Below, piece after piece: positions 1-8,585 of a DNA stretch of 64,000 bases. Positions within the stretch are counted from its first letter, which is position 1, and the number at the start of each line of letters is the position of its first letter. Location: the NCBI GenBank assembly GCA_028695735.1, contig JAQVIJ010000003.1, forward strand, positions 124,001 to 188,000. The letters are read 5' to 3'. The notes beneath the pieces were generated by a model that worked only from the letters and a program-made list of their open reading frames with translations, had not been told where the DNA came from and searched no databases. Source of the stretch: Deltaproteobacteria bacterium. GTDB lineage: Bacteria > Desulfobacterota > Dissulfuribacteria > Dissulfuribacterales > DYLC01. A program made the position numbers and the translations under genes.

Positions 1-911
1 CCGAGATACTGGGCGCTGCGATAGCCCTTCGCATGCTGTTTCACATCCCCCTTGCCGCGGGGGCGACACTGACCACCGCACTGGTGTTTTATCTGCTCAT
101 AACCAACGGCTACCGGCGTATAGAAAAACTCATAATGGGTTTTGTCTCCCTTATAGGCCTTTCCTTTTTGATAGAGATACTGCTGGTGCCAGTGGATTGG
201 AATGCCTCACTTGTGGCATGGGTGACCCCTGTTATTCCGGAAGGCTCCATGCCCATTGTAATGAGCGTCCTGGGTGCTGTTGTTATGCCCCACAATCTCT
301 TTCTGCACTCGGAGATCATTCAGAGCCGGAAATGGAATCTGGAGGATGAGGCCGTCATCGCACGCCAGATGGACTATGAATTTTTGGACACCCTGGCCTC
401 CATGCTCATAGGCTGGGCCATAAACAGCGCCATGATCCTGCTGGCCGCCGCGACATTTTTTCAGGCTGGCACACAGGTTACGGATCTGGAGCAGGCTGAG
501 CGTCTGCTGCGTCCCATTGCAGGGGATTGGGCTGCATGGATATTTGCGCTGGCCCTGCTGTTTGCCGGTGTAGCCTCCAGTGTCACTGCCGGCATGGCGG
601 GCGGCAGTATCTATGCAGGCATGTTCGGCAAGGAGTACGATATACAAAACAGACAGACGCTTTGGGGCTGTGGCATTACACTGCTGGGCGCCCTGGGGGT
701 TATCTTTTTGATATCAGATCCATTCAAAGGGCTTATCTACTCCCAGATGCTTTTGAGCATTCAACTGCCCATCACCATTCTGCTTCAGATATGGCTTACC
801 TCATCAAGGCGTGTCATGGGCAGCCATGTGAATGGCAGACTTGAGCTTTTTGCCTTGAGTGTAGTGGCAGCTGGGGTTATTGTGCTGAATGTCATGTTGT
901 TGTTTTCATGA
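1..911 (+). CDS. NRAMP-family divalent metal ion transporter, 5'-truncated by window edge
   Basis: Polytopic inner-membrane transporter of the NRAMP (MntH/SLC11) family, which imports Mn2+ or Fe2+ with protons. The frame is open from base 3 with no stop before the first internal ATG at 33, so the gene begins outside the window and only the C-terminal part, about 300 residues, is seen. The family signature MPHNLFLHS, the metal-binding sixth helix, lies near bases 285-311 and is followed by about five hydrophobic helices. The first-helix DPGN metal motif would lie upstream. Whether Mn or Fe is the substrate cannot be told from this part. The family call is secure; the symbol is left blank. Confidence 0.9.
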   Translation, partial: EILGAAIALRMLFHIPLAAGATLTTALVFYLLITNGYRRIEKLIMGFVSLIGLSFLIEILLVPVDWNASLVAWVTPVIPEGSMPIVMSVLGAVVMPHNLFLHSEIIQSRKWNLEDEAVIARQMDYEFLDTLASMLIGWAINSAMILLAAATFFQAGTQVTDLEQAERLLRPIAGDWAAWIFALALLFAGVASSVTAGMAGGSIYAGMFGKEYDIQNRQTLWGCGITLLGALGVIFLISDPFKGLIYSQMLLSIQLPITILLQIWLTSSRRVMGSHVNGRLELFALSVVAAGVIVLNVMLLFS

Positions 912-963
912 GGCAGTAAATCTGTGCAGTGGCATGAATGCAACAAGGCCGTCTGTTTTCCTG

Positions 964-1024
964 CCTGCCTGTGCGTTGCACGCAGACAGGTATGTGAGCG
1001 AAAAGGCAATTTTTCGAGGTTCCC
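964..1024. repeat. Composite palindrome plus AATTTTTC repeat, copy 1
   Basis: A 27-bp imperfect palindrome (964-990) is followed by a 32-bp stretch (993-1024) that ends in GGCAATTTTTCGAGGTTCCC. The same two modules recur at 2273-2346 on the other side of rodA, with the palindrome in inverted orientation and the 32-bp part differing at three positions. The element fills most of the gap between the NRAMP gene and rodA, just upstream of the rodA start. It may be a small non-coding mobile repeat; this is inferred from its copy structure. Confidence 0.65.
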
Positions 1025-1060
1025 TATAATCTTTTATAGTTACATGGAGCATAATTACAC

Positions 1061-2200
1061 ATGCCCTTTTTTAGAATAGATAAAAAAATTCTGAAGCACC
1101 TCGACTGGTGGTTGCTGGCATCTCTTGTCTGCATAATGGCCATCGGCATCACCAATCTTTACAGCGCCAGCGCCGCCACCAACAGGCCGTTCGCCATAAA
1201 GCAGGCGGTGTGGTATGCAGTTGGGCTGGTCGGAATAACGGCATTGATATCCCTGGATTACCGCAAGTTACAGAGGTTTGTATATCCGCTCTATGCCCTG
1301 ACCCTTTTCTGTCTGCTGCTGGTGGATATAATCGGGGCATCCGCCAAGGGCGCCCAGCGCTGGCTTGCATTGGGCTTTTTCAATTTTCAACCCTCTGAGC
1401 TGGCCAAGCTCACCACAATCATTCTGGTAGCGCATCTCTTTTCCAAAACAGGCAAGCTGAACCACTCCTTCAAGGACATCCTGTTGCCGGCCGCTCTGCT
1501 TTCCGTTCCGTTCGGGCTCATTCTCATACAACCCGATCTCGGGACCGCTGGGCTGGTTGCGCTCATCGCAGTCACCATGGTGTTCATGGCAGGTCTGCGC
1601 TGGACCACCCTTGTGTTGTTGTTTCTTTCCGTCATATCGGTGCTGCCGTTTGGCTGGCGTTTTCTGAAACCATACCAGAAAGACCGGATACTGTCGTTTC
1701 TAAATCCGGAAAGCGGCGTAAAAACAGAGGGTTATCATGCCCTGCAATCTAAAATAGCCATTGGTTCAGGCCAGATAAACGGGAAGGGTTTTCTGCAAGG
1801 AACCCAGGCGCACCTAAGTTTTCTGCCCGAGTCACACACCGACTTCGCCTTCGCCCTGTGGGCTGAAGAATGGGGCATGGTGGGTTCTCTCGTGCTGCTT
1901 CTGATATATTTTATTTTGCTGTGGAGAGGCGTCAGAATTGCATCAGAGACCAAGGACCGCTTTGGAGCGCTGCTTGCAAGCGGCGTGGTCATAATGCTCT
2001 TTTGGCAGATAAGCATCAATTGCGCTATGGTGACCGGGGTATTCCCTGTGGTAGGCGTTCCATTTCCGCTGATCAGCTACGGGGGCTCATCGGTGGTGAT
2101 GACCCTCGCAGCCATCGGACTGCTGCTCAGCATCAAGGTCTCAAGATATCTCAACACCCCTTCTTCAAAGGGAATAAAAGGGGAGTTGACGCCACAATAG
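1061..2200 (+). CDS. rodA: RodA, SEDS peptidoglycan glycosyltransferase for rod shape
   Basis: SEDS-family polymerase that builds glycan strands from lipid II at the lateral wall with its class B PBP partner. The 379-aa product is the usual RodA length and has about ten hydrophobic helices. It carries the extracellular SHTDFAFALWAEEWG segment with the catalytic Asp and the C-terminal signature PFPLISYGGSS near bases 2066-2098. FtsW is the main alternative, but the short N-terminus and the overall match to RodA (ALGFFNFQPSELAK) favour rodA. No mre genes or PBP2 are next to it in this window; the upstream neighbour is a metal transporter and the downstream bamD is convergent. Confidence 0.93.
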   Translation: MPFFRIDKKILKHLDWWLLASLVCIMAIGITNLYSASAATNRPFAIKQAVWYAVGLVGITALISLDYRKLQRFVYPLYALTLFCLLLVDIIGASAKGAQRWLALGFFNFQPSELAKLTTIILVAHLFSKTGKLNHSFKDILLPAALLSVPFGLILIQPDLGTAGLVALIAVTMVFMAGLRWTTLVLLFLSVISVLPFGWRFLKPYQKDRILSFLNPESGVKTEGYHALQSKIAIGSGQINGKGFLQGTQAHLSFLPESHTDFAFALWAEEWGMVGSLVLLLIYFILLWRGVRIASETKDRFGALLASGVVIMLFWQISINCAMVTGVFPVVGVPFPLISYGGSSVVMTLAAIGLLLSIKVSRYLNTPSSKGIKGELTPQ

Positions 2201-2272
2201 CCGTTAGCCCGAACCTGTCTAATGGGCCGATTATTCGAGGACACGAATAATGGAATTCCAACATTTTTCGTC

Positions 2273-2346
2273 CCTGTCTGCGTGCAACGCACAGGCAGGG
2301 ACGGGCAATACATTTGTGAGCGAAAGGGCAATTTTTCAAGGCTCCC
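2273..2346. repeat. Composite palindrome plus AATTTTTC repeat, copy 2
   Basis: A 27-bp imperfect palindrome (2273-2299), the reverse complement of the one at 964-990, is followed by a 32-bp segment (2315-2346) nearly identical to 993-1024. The right end abuts the bamD stop codon, so the element lies in the 3' region between convergent rodA and bamD and could fold into a hairpin in either transcript. There is no clear U-tract, so a classical intrinsic terminator is not evident. Confidence 0.65.
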
Positions 2347-2347
2347 A

Positions 2348-3121
2348 TTACATGAATGGGAACAGTCGCTTGAGCAGCGGTTTTTCAATCTGCTGGGATT
2401 CGAGCTCTTCAGGAGGCAGTGTGCTCAACAACTCCTGGGCTTGACCGGCTGCCACGGTCTCAGGATAGTTATTGATGGATCTCTGAAGCCTCAGCCTGGC
2501 CTGTTTTATTTGATGTGTCTTGATATACCACCTGGCCACCTCAACCTCATGCAAGGCCAGTTCGTTTCGGGCCTCGGCCCTCAAAACCTGCGCTTCCTGA
2601 CTGTAAGGACTGTTGGGGAATTTTTTCAGGAGCCTGTCGTAAGTCTGAATGAGTTTATGTGTATTTGTCTGATCCCTGTTGGGAGTGGCCATGAGTTTGT
2701 AATGGCACATGCCGATCTGAAATATGACATAGGGGACGGCTTCATTGTTTGGATGCAGCTTTTCGAACTCTTCGTAAAGAGGAATGGCTTCTTCATAATC
2801 GCCGTTGTAGAATTTGCTGTCGGCTACACGCAACTCAGCCAATGTGGCATAGGGGCTGAATGGATAACGATCTTTTAGTTTTTGAAAGGTCTCCGCGGCA
2901 AGGCTGTAACGGCCTTTGTTAAAATACTCAAGCCCTTGATTGAGAAGACCTGTTTCATCCCCTTCGTCCACTGGTTTTGATCCAAATATATGCGACCAGA
3001 AACCCTTTTCTTTCTCGGCAGGCTCCAGCACCTTCGGAACCTTGCTGCAACCCACACACAATATGCCGACACACAACGCCACTACCATGCCGCGTGAAAT
3101 CGAATGACGGATGAAATCCAT
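2348..3121 (-). CDS. bamD: BamD-like outer membrane assembly lipoprotein
   Basis: Periplasmic TPR lipoprotein of the BAM complex, which inserts beta-barrel proteins in the outer membrane. The N-terminus has a basic n-region, a hydrophobic stretch and a lipobox-like VGC followed by SKVPK. TPR repeats follow (GLEYFNKGRYSLAAETFQ, ADSKFYNGDYEEAIPLYE), with the BamD-type FPNSPYSQEA segment. The frame stays open to a TTG at 3151, but the ATG at 3121 gives a compact signal peptide and was chosen (257 aa). YbgF/CpoB-like TPR proteins are the alternative, but a lipoprotein with this repeat pattern is typical of BamD. It is convergent with rodA and downstream of trxB. Confidence 0.85.
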   Translation of the reverse strand: MDFIRHSISRGMVVALCVGILCVGCSKVPKVLEPAEKEKGFWSHIFGSKPVDEGDETGLLNQGLEYFNKGRYSLAAETFQKLKDRYPFSPYATLAELRVADSKFYNGDYEEAIPLYEEFEKLHPNNEAVPYVIFQIGMCHYKLMATPNRDQTNTHKLIQTYDRLLKKFPNSPYSQEAQVLRAEARNELALHEVEVARWYIKTHQIKQARLRLQRSINNYPETVAAGQAQELLSTLPPEELESQQIEKPLLKRLFPFM

Positions 3122-3240
3122 GCTCTTAAGGGGAAAATCGTTTGATTTCAAAATAATATCCTATACAAATGACTTGAGAATTAACAATGCAGCCGCAAAG
3201 CAAAAGAACACGACAGGCATGGCCCTGTGATTCGCAGCTA

Positions 3241-4161
3241 TCATTCAGTGGTTAACATATGGCTTACTGCAAAGGCCGCCGTGGCGCCGTCGCCTACTGC
3301 GGTGATGATCTGGCGAAGGGGCTTGGCCCTGCAATCGCCTACAGCAAGAATGCCTGGGACAGATGTCTTCATCCATTCGTCGGTGAGGATAAAGCCCTGT
3401 TCGTCCCTTTTGACCTCAAGTGGCAGAAAAGATGTATTGGGTGCAAGCCCAACAAACACAAAAACACCGTTTACAGGCAACTCGCTGCGCTCACCAGTGA
3501 CCTTGTTCAAAAGCGACAAGGATTCGACGGCATTCACACCATTGACTGATTCCACCACCGTGTTCCAGACAGGTTCGATTTTCGGCTCGGACAAGGCCTT
3601 TTCCTGCAGCAAGGCAACCGCCCTCAACCGATCCCTACGGTGTATCAGATAAACCTTGCGTGCAAATTTGGTGAGAAACAGGGCCTCTTCCACCGCGGTA
3701 TCCCCGCCACCTACCACAGCCACGGTCTGATCCCTGTAAAACGGCCCGTCACATGTGGCGCAGTAGGAAACCCCCTTGCCTGTGAGCTCCTGCTCGCCCG
3801 GTGCATTCAGACGTTTGGGGTTGGCGCCGGTGGCTATTATGACCGCACGCGTAAGAATCGAATCGCCGTTGGCAAGCTCCAAACGGATACCGTCTTGCAC
3901 TTTGGCGAGAGATACCACTTCCCCATTCATCTCGTCTATTCCAAAGCGCTTGGCATGAGCGGTCATCTTTTCAACCAGTTCATACGCCATGATACCGTCA
4001 GGAAAACCGAGATAGTTATCGACCCAGTGAGTCAGTAACATCTGACCGCCTGGGCTGATGCGTTCAAGCAAGAGTGTCTTGATGCGCGCCCTGCTGGCAT
4101 AAAGGGCAGCCGCCATGCCGGCAGGGCCTGAGCCTATGATGACGAGTTGAGGATTATCCAT
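3241..4161 (-). CDS. trxB: Thioredoxin reductase
   Basis: FAD-dependent enzyme that passes electrons from NADPH to thioredoxin in the cytosol. The sequence shows the N-terminal FAD-binding GSGPAG, the redox-active CATC of CATCDGPFY, the NADPH-binding GGGDTA and the C-terminal GDCRAKPLRQIITAVGDGA segment. The ATG at 4161 was chosen over the in-frame TTG at 4182 because it starts directly with MDNPQLVIIGSGPAG, as in the family, and follows an ACGGA ribosome-binding sequence; this gives 306 aa. It lies 21 bp downstream of trxA and is probably cotranscribed with it from the promoter at 4551-4579. Confidence 0.95.
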   Translation of the reverse strand: MDNPQLVIIGSGPAGMAAALYASRARIKTLLLERISPGGQMLLTHWVDNYLGFPDGIMAYELVEKMTAHAKRFGIDEMNGEVVSLAKVQDGIRLELANGDSILTRAVIIATGANPKRLNAPGEQELTGKGVSYCATCDGPFYRDQTVAVVGGGDTAVEEALFLTKFARKVYLIHRRDRLRAVALLQEKALSEPKIEPVWNTVVESVNGVNAVESLSLLNKVTGERSELPVNGVFVFVGLAPNTSFLPLEVKRDEQGFILTDEWMKTSVPGILAVGDCRAKPLRQIITAVGDGATAAFAVSHMLTTE

Positions 4162-4182
4162 AATTCCGTCTAAAAATATCAA

Positions 4183-4512
4183 TTAGAGCGCACGATTCAA
4201 TGCGGTATCGATGGCAGCCCTGCCCACCGCACCTGTGATCTGATCTACCACCTTCCCATCCTTGAAAACAATCATGGTAGGAATGGCGCGAATGCCGAAT
4301 TTACCAGGCGTGCTGGGGTTTTCATCCACATTCATCTTGCATATCTTTGCCTTGCCGTCATAATCCGCAGCCAGTGCATCTATGACCGGAGCAATGGCCC
4401 TGCAAGGACCACACCATGCAGCCCAGAAATCCACCAAAACAGGCACGGATGACTTGAGGACAACTGCGTCGAAATCGTTATCGGTAACATGAATAACTTT
4501 GTCGCTTGACAT
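4183..4512 (-). CDS. trxA: Thioredoxin
   Basis: Small cytosolic disulfide reductase and partner of the adjacent trxB product. The 109-aa protein has the classic WAAWCGPCRAIAP active site, the cis-Pro loop RAIPTMIVFKDGK and normal thioredoxin length. AAAGGAG lies well placed before the ATG at 4512. A good sigma-70 promoter sits directly upstream, with its -35 box overlapping the lpxB stop codon, so trxA-trxB can be expressed independently of the aroC-lpxB operon. Confidence 0.97.
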   Translation of the reverse strand: MSSDKVIHVTDNDFDAVVLKSSVPVLVDFWAAWCGPCRAIAPVIDALAADYDGKAKICKMNVDENPSTPGKFGIRAIPTMIVFKDGKVVDQITGAVGRAAIDTALNRAL

Positions 4513-4524
4513 AGAAAACTCCTT

Positions 4525-4579
4525 TATAAGATAGAAGATGTGATTTTTATCTTATATGATATGCCATAACAGCTGTCAA
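4525..4579 (-). promoter_or_regulatory. Sigma-70-type promoter of trxA-trxB with inverted-repeat operator candidate
   Basis: Read leftward there is TTGACA (4579-4574), a 17-nt spacer and TATAAG (4556-4551), 11 of 12 consensus bases with ideal spacing. A perfect 9-bp inverted repeat, TATAAGATA (4525-4533) and TATCTTATA (4548-4556), has one arm on the -10 box and the other next to the ribosome-binding site. Because one arm is in the promoter rather than the transcript, a DNA-binding operator is more likely than an RNA hairpin. The regulator is unknown. Confidence 0.7.
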
Positions 4580-5748
4580 GGAGATTGTAGCAGCATATCA
4601 AGGGCCAGTCGCGCTGTCTGCATCGCAGCCCCCTCCTGTCCTTGTCCACCCACTTTCAGTTGTGACACTACCTCATTCAGGCCGTTCAGCATGTCCTGAC
4701 GTCTTTTTTTGTCCTTCAACAGAAACAGGCCGGCCTCGCTCAGCCTTTCAGGCGTTGCCTCATGCTGCAAAAACTCCGGCACTATCTCCCTGTCCGCTAT
4801 CAGATTTACGAGGGACATGAATTTTACATGCACTATTCGTCTTGCTAATTGATAGGTCATGCCGGAAACCCTGTAGGCTACCAGCATCGGAATCCTCAAA
4901 ATGGCGGCCTCCAGGGTCACTGTGCCGGATGCCAGAAGCAGGAGGCTGGACGCAGCCATTGCATCATAGGCCTGCCTCTCAACTATGCTGATCTCCGGAA
5001 TGCGAGGGTTTGCCTGTCTCTCCCTTGCAATACATTCCTCGACCCATGTGCGGGAAAGGCTCGGCGCCACGGGCAGAACAAACTGGCATTTTGGCAGGTC
5101 ATGCTGAATCAGGGCCGCTGTCTGTAAAAAAATAGGCAGCATACGCTGCACCTCGCCCCTTCTACTGCCTGGGAGTATGCCGACGATATCCCTGCCGGGT
5201 ACGAGACCAGCCGACTCACAGAACGCCTCACGGGACATGGATGGCCTGACCACATCCAGCAGAGGATGACCTACAAAATGGGCATTCAGGCCGTTGGAAC
5301 GAAAAAAATCCTCCTCAAACGGCAGAATAACGGCCAATTTATCGATAAGTCGCCGCATCTTTTTGATTCTTCCCCTGCGCCAGGCCCAGACCTGGGGGCT
5401 GATATAATAAAACACCGGAATGCCCAGATGCCTGGCATAACGCGCCATGAAGAGGTTCAGGCCCGGGTAATCTATGAGCACCAGCAGGTTCGGGCGTTCC
5501 TGTTTCAAGGCGTGCATGGCCTGTCTGACTGCCTTTAGGATGGGCCTGACATGCGACATGATCTCGAACAGGCCCACAACAGCCAGCTCATTGTTCAAAA
5601 ATACCGGATGCAACCCTGCCTCCACCATTTGAGACCCGCCTATGCCCAAAAACTCCACCTCAGGCCGCAGTGATTTCATGGCCCGCATCAGCCCGGCTCC
5701 ATGCAGGTCACCGGATGCCTCGCCTGCTATGATGAAGACCTTTTTCAT
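4576..5748 (-). CDS. lpxB: Lipid-A-disaccharide synthase
   Basis: GT19 glycosyltransferase that joins UDP-2,3-diacylglucosamine and lipid X to form the lipid A disaccharide at the inner membrane. The start KKVFIIAGEASGDLHGA and the segments GIGGSQM, YYISPQVWAWRRGRI and GHPLLD are diagnostic, and 390 aa is the usual length. Its start overlaps the upstream yggU gene by 4 bp, making it the last gene of an aroC-tyrA-yggU-lpxB transcription unit. Its presence shows that the cell makes lipid A. Confidence 0.96.
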   Translation of the reverse strand: MKKVFIIAGEASGDLHGAGLMRAMKSLRPEVEFLGIGGSQMVEAGLHPVFLNNELAVVGLFEIMSHVRPILKAVRQAMHALKQERPNLLVLIDYPGLNLFMARYARHLGIPVFYYISPQVWAWRRGRIKKMRRLIDKLAVILPFEEDFFRSNGLNAHFVGHPLLDVVRPSMSREAFCESAGLVPGRDIVGILPGSRRGEVQRMLPIFLQTAALIQHDLPKCQFVLPVAPSLSRTWVEECIARERQANPRIPEISIVERQAYDAMAASSLLLLASGTVTLEAAILRIPMLVAYRVSGMTYQLARRIVHVKFMSLVNLIADREIVPEFLQHEATPERLSEAGLFLLKDKKRRQDMLNGLNEVVSQLKVGGQGQEGAAMQTARLALDMLLQSP

Positions 5749-6050
5749 AAGGCAGCCGACAGCCGTGTGGCCGCCTCATCAACAGTCAGCCCACGCAGCA
5801 AAAAGATCTTGGTTCTGGCGGAGGCGCCGGACAGAAGCTGGACGGATTTCATGGGTAGAGAGAAAAAATCTGCTAGAAAACGCTGACATGCCTCGTTTGC
5901 AGCGCCTTCCACCGGTGGGGCGTGTATTTTCAGACGTATCGAATCCTCGAAAACACCGGCAAAACCGGAACGGGAGGAACGCGGCTGAACCCTCAATCGA
6001 ATGGTCACGCCGTCTCTTGATTCATGCAGGAAAGACAATACGCTGCTCAC
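5745..6050 (-). CDS. DUF167/YggU-family protein
   Basis: Small protein (101 aa) of the DUF167 (YggU/UPF0235) family. The family pattern is visible: RLRVQPRSSRSGFAG at the N-terminus, then LKIHAPPVEGAANEACQRFLA and LLSGASARTKIFLLRGL. The biochemical role is not established; structures of homologues are known but no activity is assigned. It overlaps tyrA by 4 bp upstream and lpxB by 4 bp downstream, so it is translationally coupled to both. Confidence 0.9.
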   Translation of the reverse strand: MSSVLSFLHESRDGVTIRLRVQPRSSRSGFAGVFEDSIRLKIHAPPVEGAANEACQRFLADFFSLPMKSVQLLSGASARTKIFLLRGLTVDEAATRLSAAL

Positions 6051-6868
6051 AGGGTCTGTTTTCCCACGGTATCCATATAGGTCTTGCCTGCGGCCTGTGC
6101 GCTTCGAAACAATTCCACAAAGGCATCTCTGTCAGTTCTAAGGACGGCCTCATGCAGTTTGTCGCAGACCCCAAGGAAGTTATGCAGGACATTTGCCGCA
6201 AAGGGATTTGCCATCTGAATTGTGGCATAGAGCTGTGGATCCTGATAAAAGAGCCTTGCCACAATCTCCATCTGTTTTGAAAAACTCGGGGTGGAGAGGA
6301 ATACCAGTTCTTCCATGTCCAAACCCTGATCAAAGACCGCCTTTCCAAGGCTGATGAGAATGAAGTGGTTCAAGGCCTGTACCCAGGCCATGGCGCGATC
6401 ATGGGAGGCGGCGTCCGTGCAGTGTACGCAAGCGCCTCTGGACTCCAGGAGCGACCTCCACCACTCAAACCATTCATTTCCGCGGCCGGGGCACAGGGCC
6501 ACGCGCCTTCCATTTATGGAATCCTCGGCAGGCCCGAAAAGGGGATGGGAACCAGCTACGGAGCAGACCGTGTTCTGAAGCATCTCCTGCACTTGCACGG
6601 CCTTTAGGGAGCAGAGGTCCGTCAAAAAGGCATCTTTCGGCATCAACGGCCCTATCCGGCCGATTACCGATGAAAACGCCTCCATGGGCACGGAGACGAT
6701 CACCACATGGCAGCGTCGGGCCAGGTCTTCGGAGGAGAGCTCAGTGCCCATGTCAGAGACCAGGACTTGATAACCGGCATCGGTCAAAAATCTGAAAAAC
6801 CAGTTTCCCATGCGGCCTTTGCCGCCCACTATACCGATCAGTATGTCTCTTTTGCAGACGGCATTCAT
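6047..6868 (-). CDS. tyrA: Prephenate dehydrogenase family (tyrosine biosynthesis)
   Basis: NAD(P)-dependent enzyme converting prephenate (or arogenate) toward tyrosine. There is an N-terminal nucleotide-binding [14 protein letters not shown], the substrate-site segment SHPLFGP and a helical C-terminal dimer domain. No chorismate mutase domain is fused and no C-terminal ACT domain is seen. The open frame begins at 6931 inside aroC, but the ATG at 6868 overlaps the aroC stop codon as ATGA and starts just before the nucleotide-binding motif, so it was chosen (273 aa). The adjacency to aroC puts consecutive aromatic-pathway steps in one operon. Prephenate versus arogenate preference cannot be read here. 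Confidence 0.88.
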   Translation of the reverse strand: MNAVCKRDILIGIVGGKGRMGNWFFRFLTDAGYQVLVSDMGTELSSEDLARRCHVVIVSVPMEAFSSVIGRIGPLMPKDAFLTDLCSLKAVQVQEMLQNTVCSVAGSHPLFGPAEDSINGRRVALCPGRGNEWFEWWRSLLESRGACVHCTDAASHDRAMAWVQALNHFILISLGKAVFDQGLDMEELVFLSTPSFSKQMEIVARLFYQDPQLYATIQMANPFAANVLHNFLGVCDKLHEAVLRTDRDAFVELFRSAQAAGKTYMDTVGKQTL

Positions 6869-7923
6869 GGATTGACCGCCTTTTGCCTCAAGAGGTGGTC
6901 TGCCAGCACCAGTCTCACCATGGCCTGACATACCGGCACGATGCGAGGGATGGCTGAGGCATCATGTCTGCCCCCTATTCTTACCGTGACCGGCTCGCCT
7001 TCTGTATTGACAGTCTGCTGTACCAGAGAGATGGAAGGGATGGGTTTGACCGCCACACGACAGACGATCTCATCCCCATTGGAGATACCGGCCAATATAC
7101 CGCCTGCATTGTTGGACAGAAAGCCGCCCGGCCCTATGGCGTCATTGTTTTCGGACCCGCGCAGAAAGGCCGCCTGCATGCCGGCCCCGATCTCCACGGC
7201 CTTGACCGCCCCTATGGACATCAATGCCTTGGCCAGGTCTGCGTCTAATTTGTCAAAGACAGGTTCTCCCAGGCCGGCAGGCACATTTTTGGCCAGAATC
7301 TCCACAATACCTCCCAGAGAGTCCCCCTCTGACCGCACCGATGCAATTAGCTCTTCCATTTGCACGGCGGCCTCTGCATCGGCACAAAAAAGGCGGTTGT
7401 TTTCTATGGCCTGCTCATTCATTTCTTTCGCCCTGATGCCACCCAGGCACACCGTATGGGCAATCACCTCTATTCCCGCTGTATTCAGGACCAGTTGGGC
7501 GACTGCGCCTGCGGCTACACGGGCGGCGGTCTCCCTGCCGGAGGCCCTGCCTCCTCCTCGATGGTCACGGATACCGTATTTGGCCAGGTAGGTCATGTCA
7601 CCGTGGCCTGGCCTGAAGACGTCCTTTAGGGCATCATAAGAAGAGCTTTTGGCATCCTTGTTATAAATGACAAGACTGATGGGGGTGCCTGTGGTCAGTC
7701 CTTCGAAGACTCCGGAAAGTATCTCCACCCTGTCGGGTTCCTTGCGAGTGGTTTCTGCGGCCCCGCCCTTGCCAGGCCTGCGTTTGTCCAGAGCGGCCTG
7801 AATGAAATCCGCATTCAGGGGGAGCCGCGATGGGCATCCATCTATGACCACACCGATGGCAGGTCCGTGTGACTCGCCCCATGTGGTGACTCGAAAGCTA
7901 TGACCGAAGGTGTTGCCAGGCAT
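6865..7923 (-). CDS. aroC: Chorismate synthase
   Basis: FMN-dependent enzyme that eliminates phosphate from EPSP to give chorismate, the last shikimate-pathway step. The family signatures are [19 protein letters not shown] at the start, [19 protein letters not shown] centrally and the C-terminal [13 protein letters not shown]. The frame extends to 8004, but the ATG at 7923 has AAAGGA eight bases upstream and gives the standard start [10 protein letters not shown] (352 aa). An ATG at 7932 is too close to that site. It is the first gene of the leftward aroC-tyrA-yggU-lpxB unit. Confidence 0.95.
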   Translation of the reverse strand: MPGNTFGHSFRVTTWGESHGPAIGVVIDGCPSRLPLNADFIQAALDKRRPGKGGAAETTRKEPDRVEILSGVFEGLTTGTPISLVIYNKDAKSSSYDALKDVFRPGHGDMTYLAKYGIRDHRGGGRASGRETAARVAAGAVAQLVLNTAGIEVIAHTVCLGGIRAKEMNEQAIENNRLFCADAEAAVQMEELIASVRSEGDSLGGIVEILAKNVPAGLGEPVFDKLDADLAKALMSIGAVKAVEIGAGMQAAFLRGSENNDAIGPGGFLSNNAGGILAGISNGDEIVCRVAVKPIPSISLVQQTVNTEGEPVTVRIGGRHDASAIPRIVPVCQAMVRLVLADHLLRQKAVNP

Positions 7924-8036
7924 GTTATTCATCCTTTCAAAACAGATTAGAAACCCCGCAGAAATAACGGGGACCTGCGGACAGGGCTGCCTGAAGCGCA
8001 GCAAGGGTGCCCGGAGGCTATGAATTCAAATAATAA

Positions 8037-8121
8037 ATGGCGGCGAATGGATTTGTCAAACCATTCCGAATGGGTCTTGCCAAATCCATTCGGCTGTGTT
8101 AACAAAAGACGCATGGCGGCG
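8037..8121. repeat. Nested inverted repeat between 9-bp direct repeats next to tRNA-Cys
   Basis: A perfect 12-bp inverted repeat, CGAATGGATTTG (8044-8055) and CAAATCCATTCG (8081-8092), encloses a second small palindrome CCATTC-C-GAATGG. The whole lies between two copies of ATGGCGGCG at 8037-8045 and 8113-8121, the second being the 5' end of tRNA-Cys. It may be a small insertion at the tRNA 5' edge or a regulatory hairpin upstream of the tRNA. Confidence 0.5.
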
Positions 8122-8189
8122 TAGCCAAGTGGTAAGGCGACGGTCTGCAAAACCGTTATTCTCCAGTTCGAATCTGGACGCCGCCTCCA
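8115..8189 (+). tRNA. tRNA-Cys (GCA)
   Basis: A complete cloverleaf can be folded. The acceptor arms are GGCGGCG (8115-8121) and CGCCGCC (8179-8185), the anticodon stem is ACGGT/ACCGT around loop CTGCAAA with anticodon GCA, and the T arm is TCCAG-TTCGAAT-CTGGA. The discriminator base is U, as expected for tRNA-Cys, and CCA is encoded at 8187-8189. Confidence 0.96.
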
Positions 8190-8269
8190 TTTCTTAACAG
8201 ACCTGTTCTTGTCAATTGTTTTCAAGGTATTCCCTGGGCAACCATCCTGAAAACAAACGAGGAAATTCA

Positions 8270-8575
8270 ATGGCCATTATGGAAATAACTGTCGTTCCTC
8301 TTGGCACCTCCACTACGAGTTTCAGCCATTTTGTGGCGGCAATGCAACGATGTCTTGAAAAAACTGGAGTTGCTTTTGAACTGACTGATATGGGCACCAT
8401 TATAGAAGGTGAAATGACCCAACTGCTGGACACACTGAAGGTCCTTCACGAAATCCCCTTTGAAATGGGAGAAAAACGCGTCTATACCATAGCGAAGATA
8501 GACGACAGGCGTGATAAAAAGACATCCCTTGGAGACAAAATCAGGTCGGTGCAAGACCGCATTACACGGGCCTGA
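8270..8575 (+). CDS. MTH1187/YqgV-type thiamine-binding family protein
   Basis: Small cytosolic protein (101 aa) of the MTH1187/DUF77 family, which forms ferredoxin-like-fold oligomers; some members bind thiamine-type ligands. Recognisable segments are MEITVVPLGT, FELTDMGTIIEG and RVYTIAKIDDRRDK. GAGGAAATTCA precedes the ATG at 8270, which was chosen over an in-frame ATG at 8216. The gene follows tRNA-Cys and precedes a tiny CXXC protein. No thiamine genes are nearby, so the ligand is inferred from the family only. Confidence 0.85.
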   Translation: MAIMEITVVPLGTSTTSFSHFVAAMQRCLEKTGVAFELTDMGTIIEGEMTQLLDTLKVLHEIPFEMGEKRVYTIAKIDDRRDKKTSLGDKIRSVQDRITRA

Positions 8576-8585
8576 AATCCATTTT

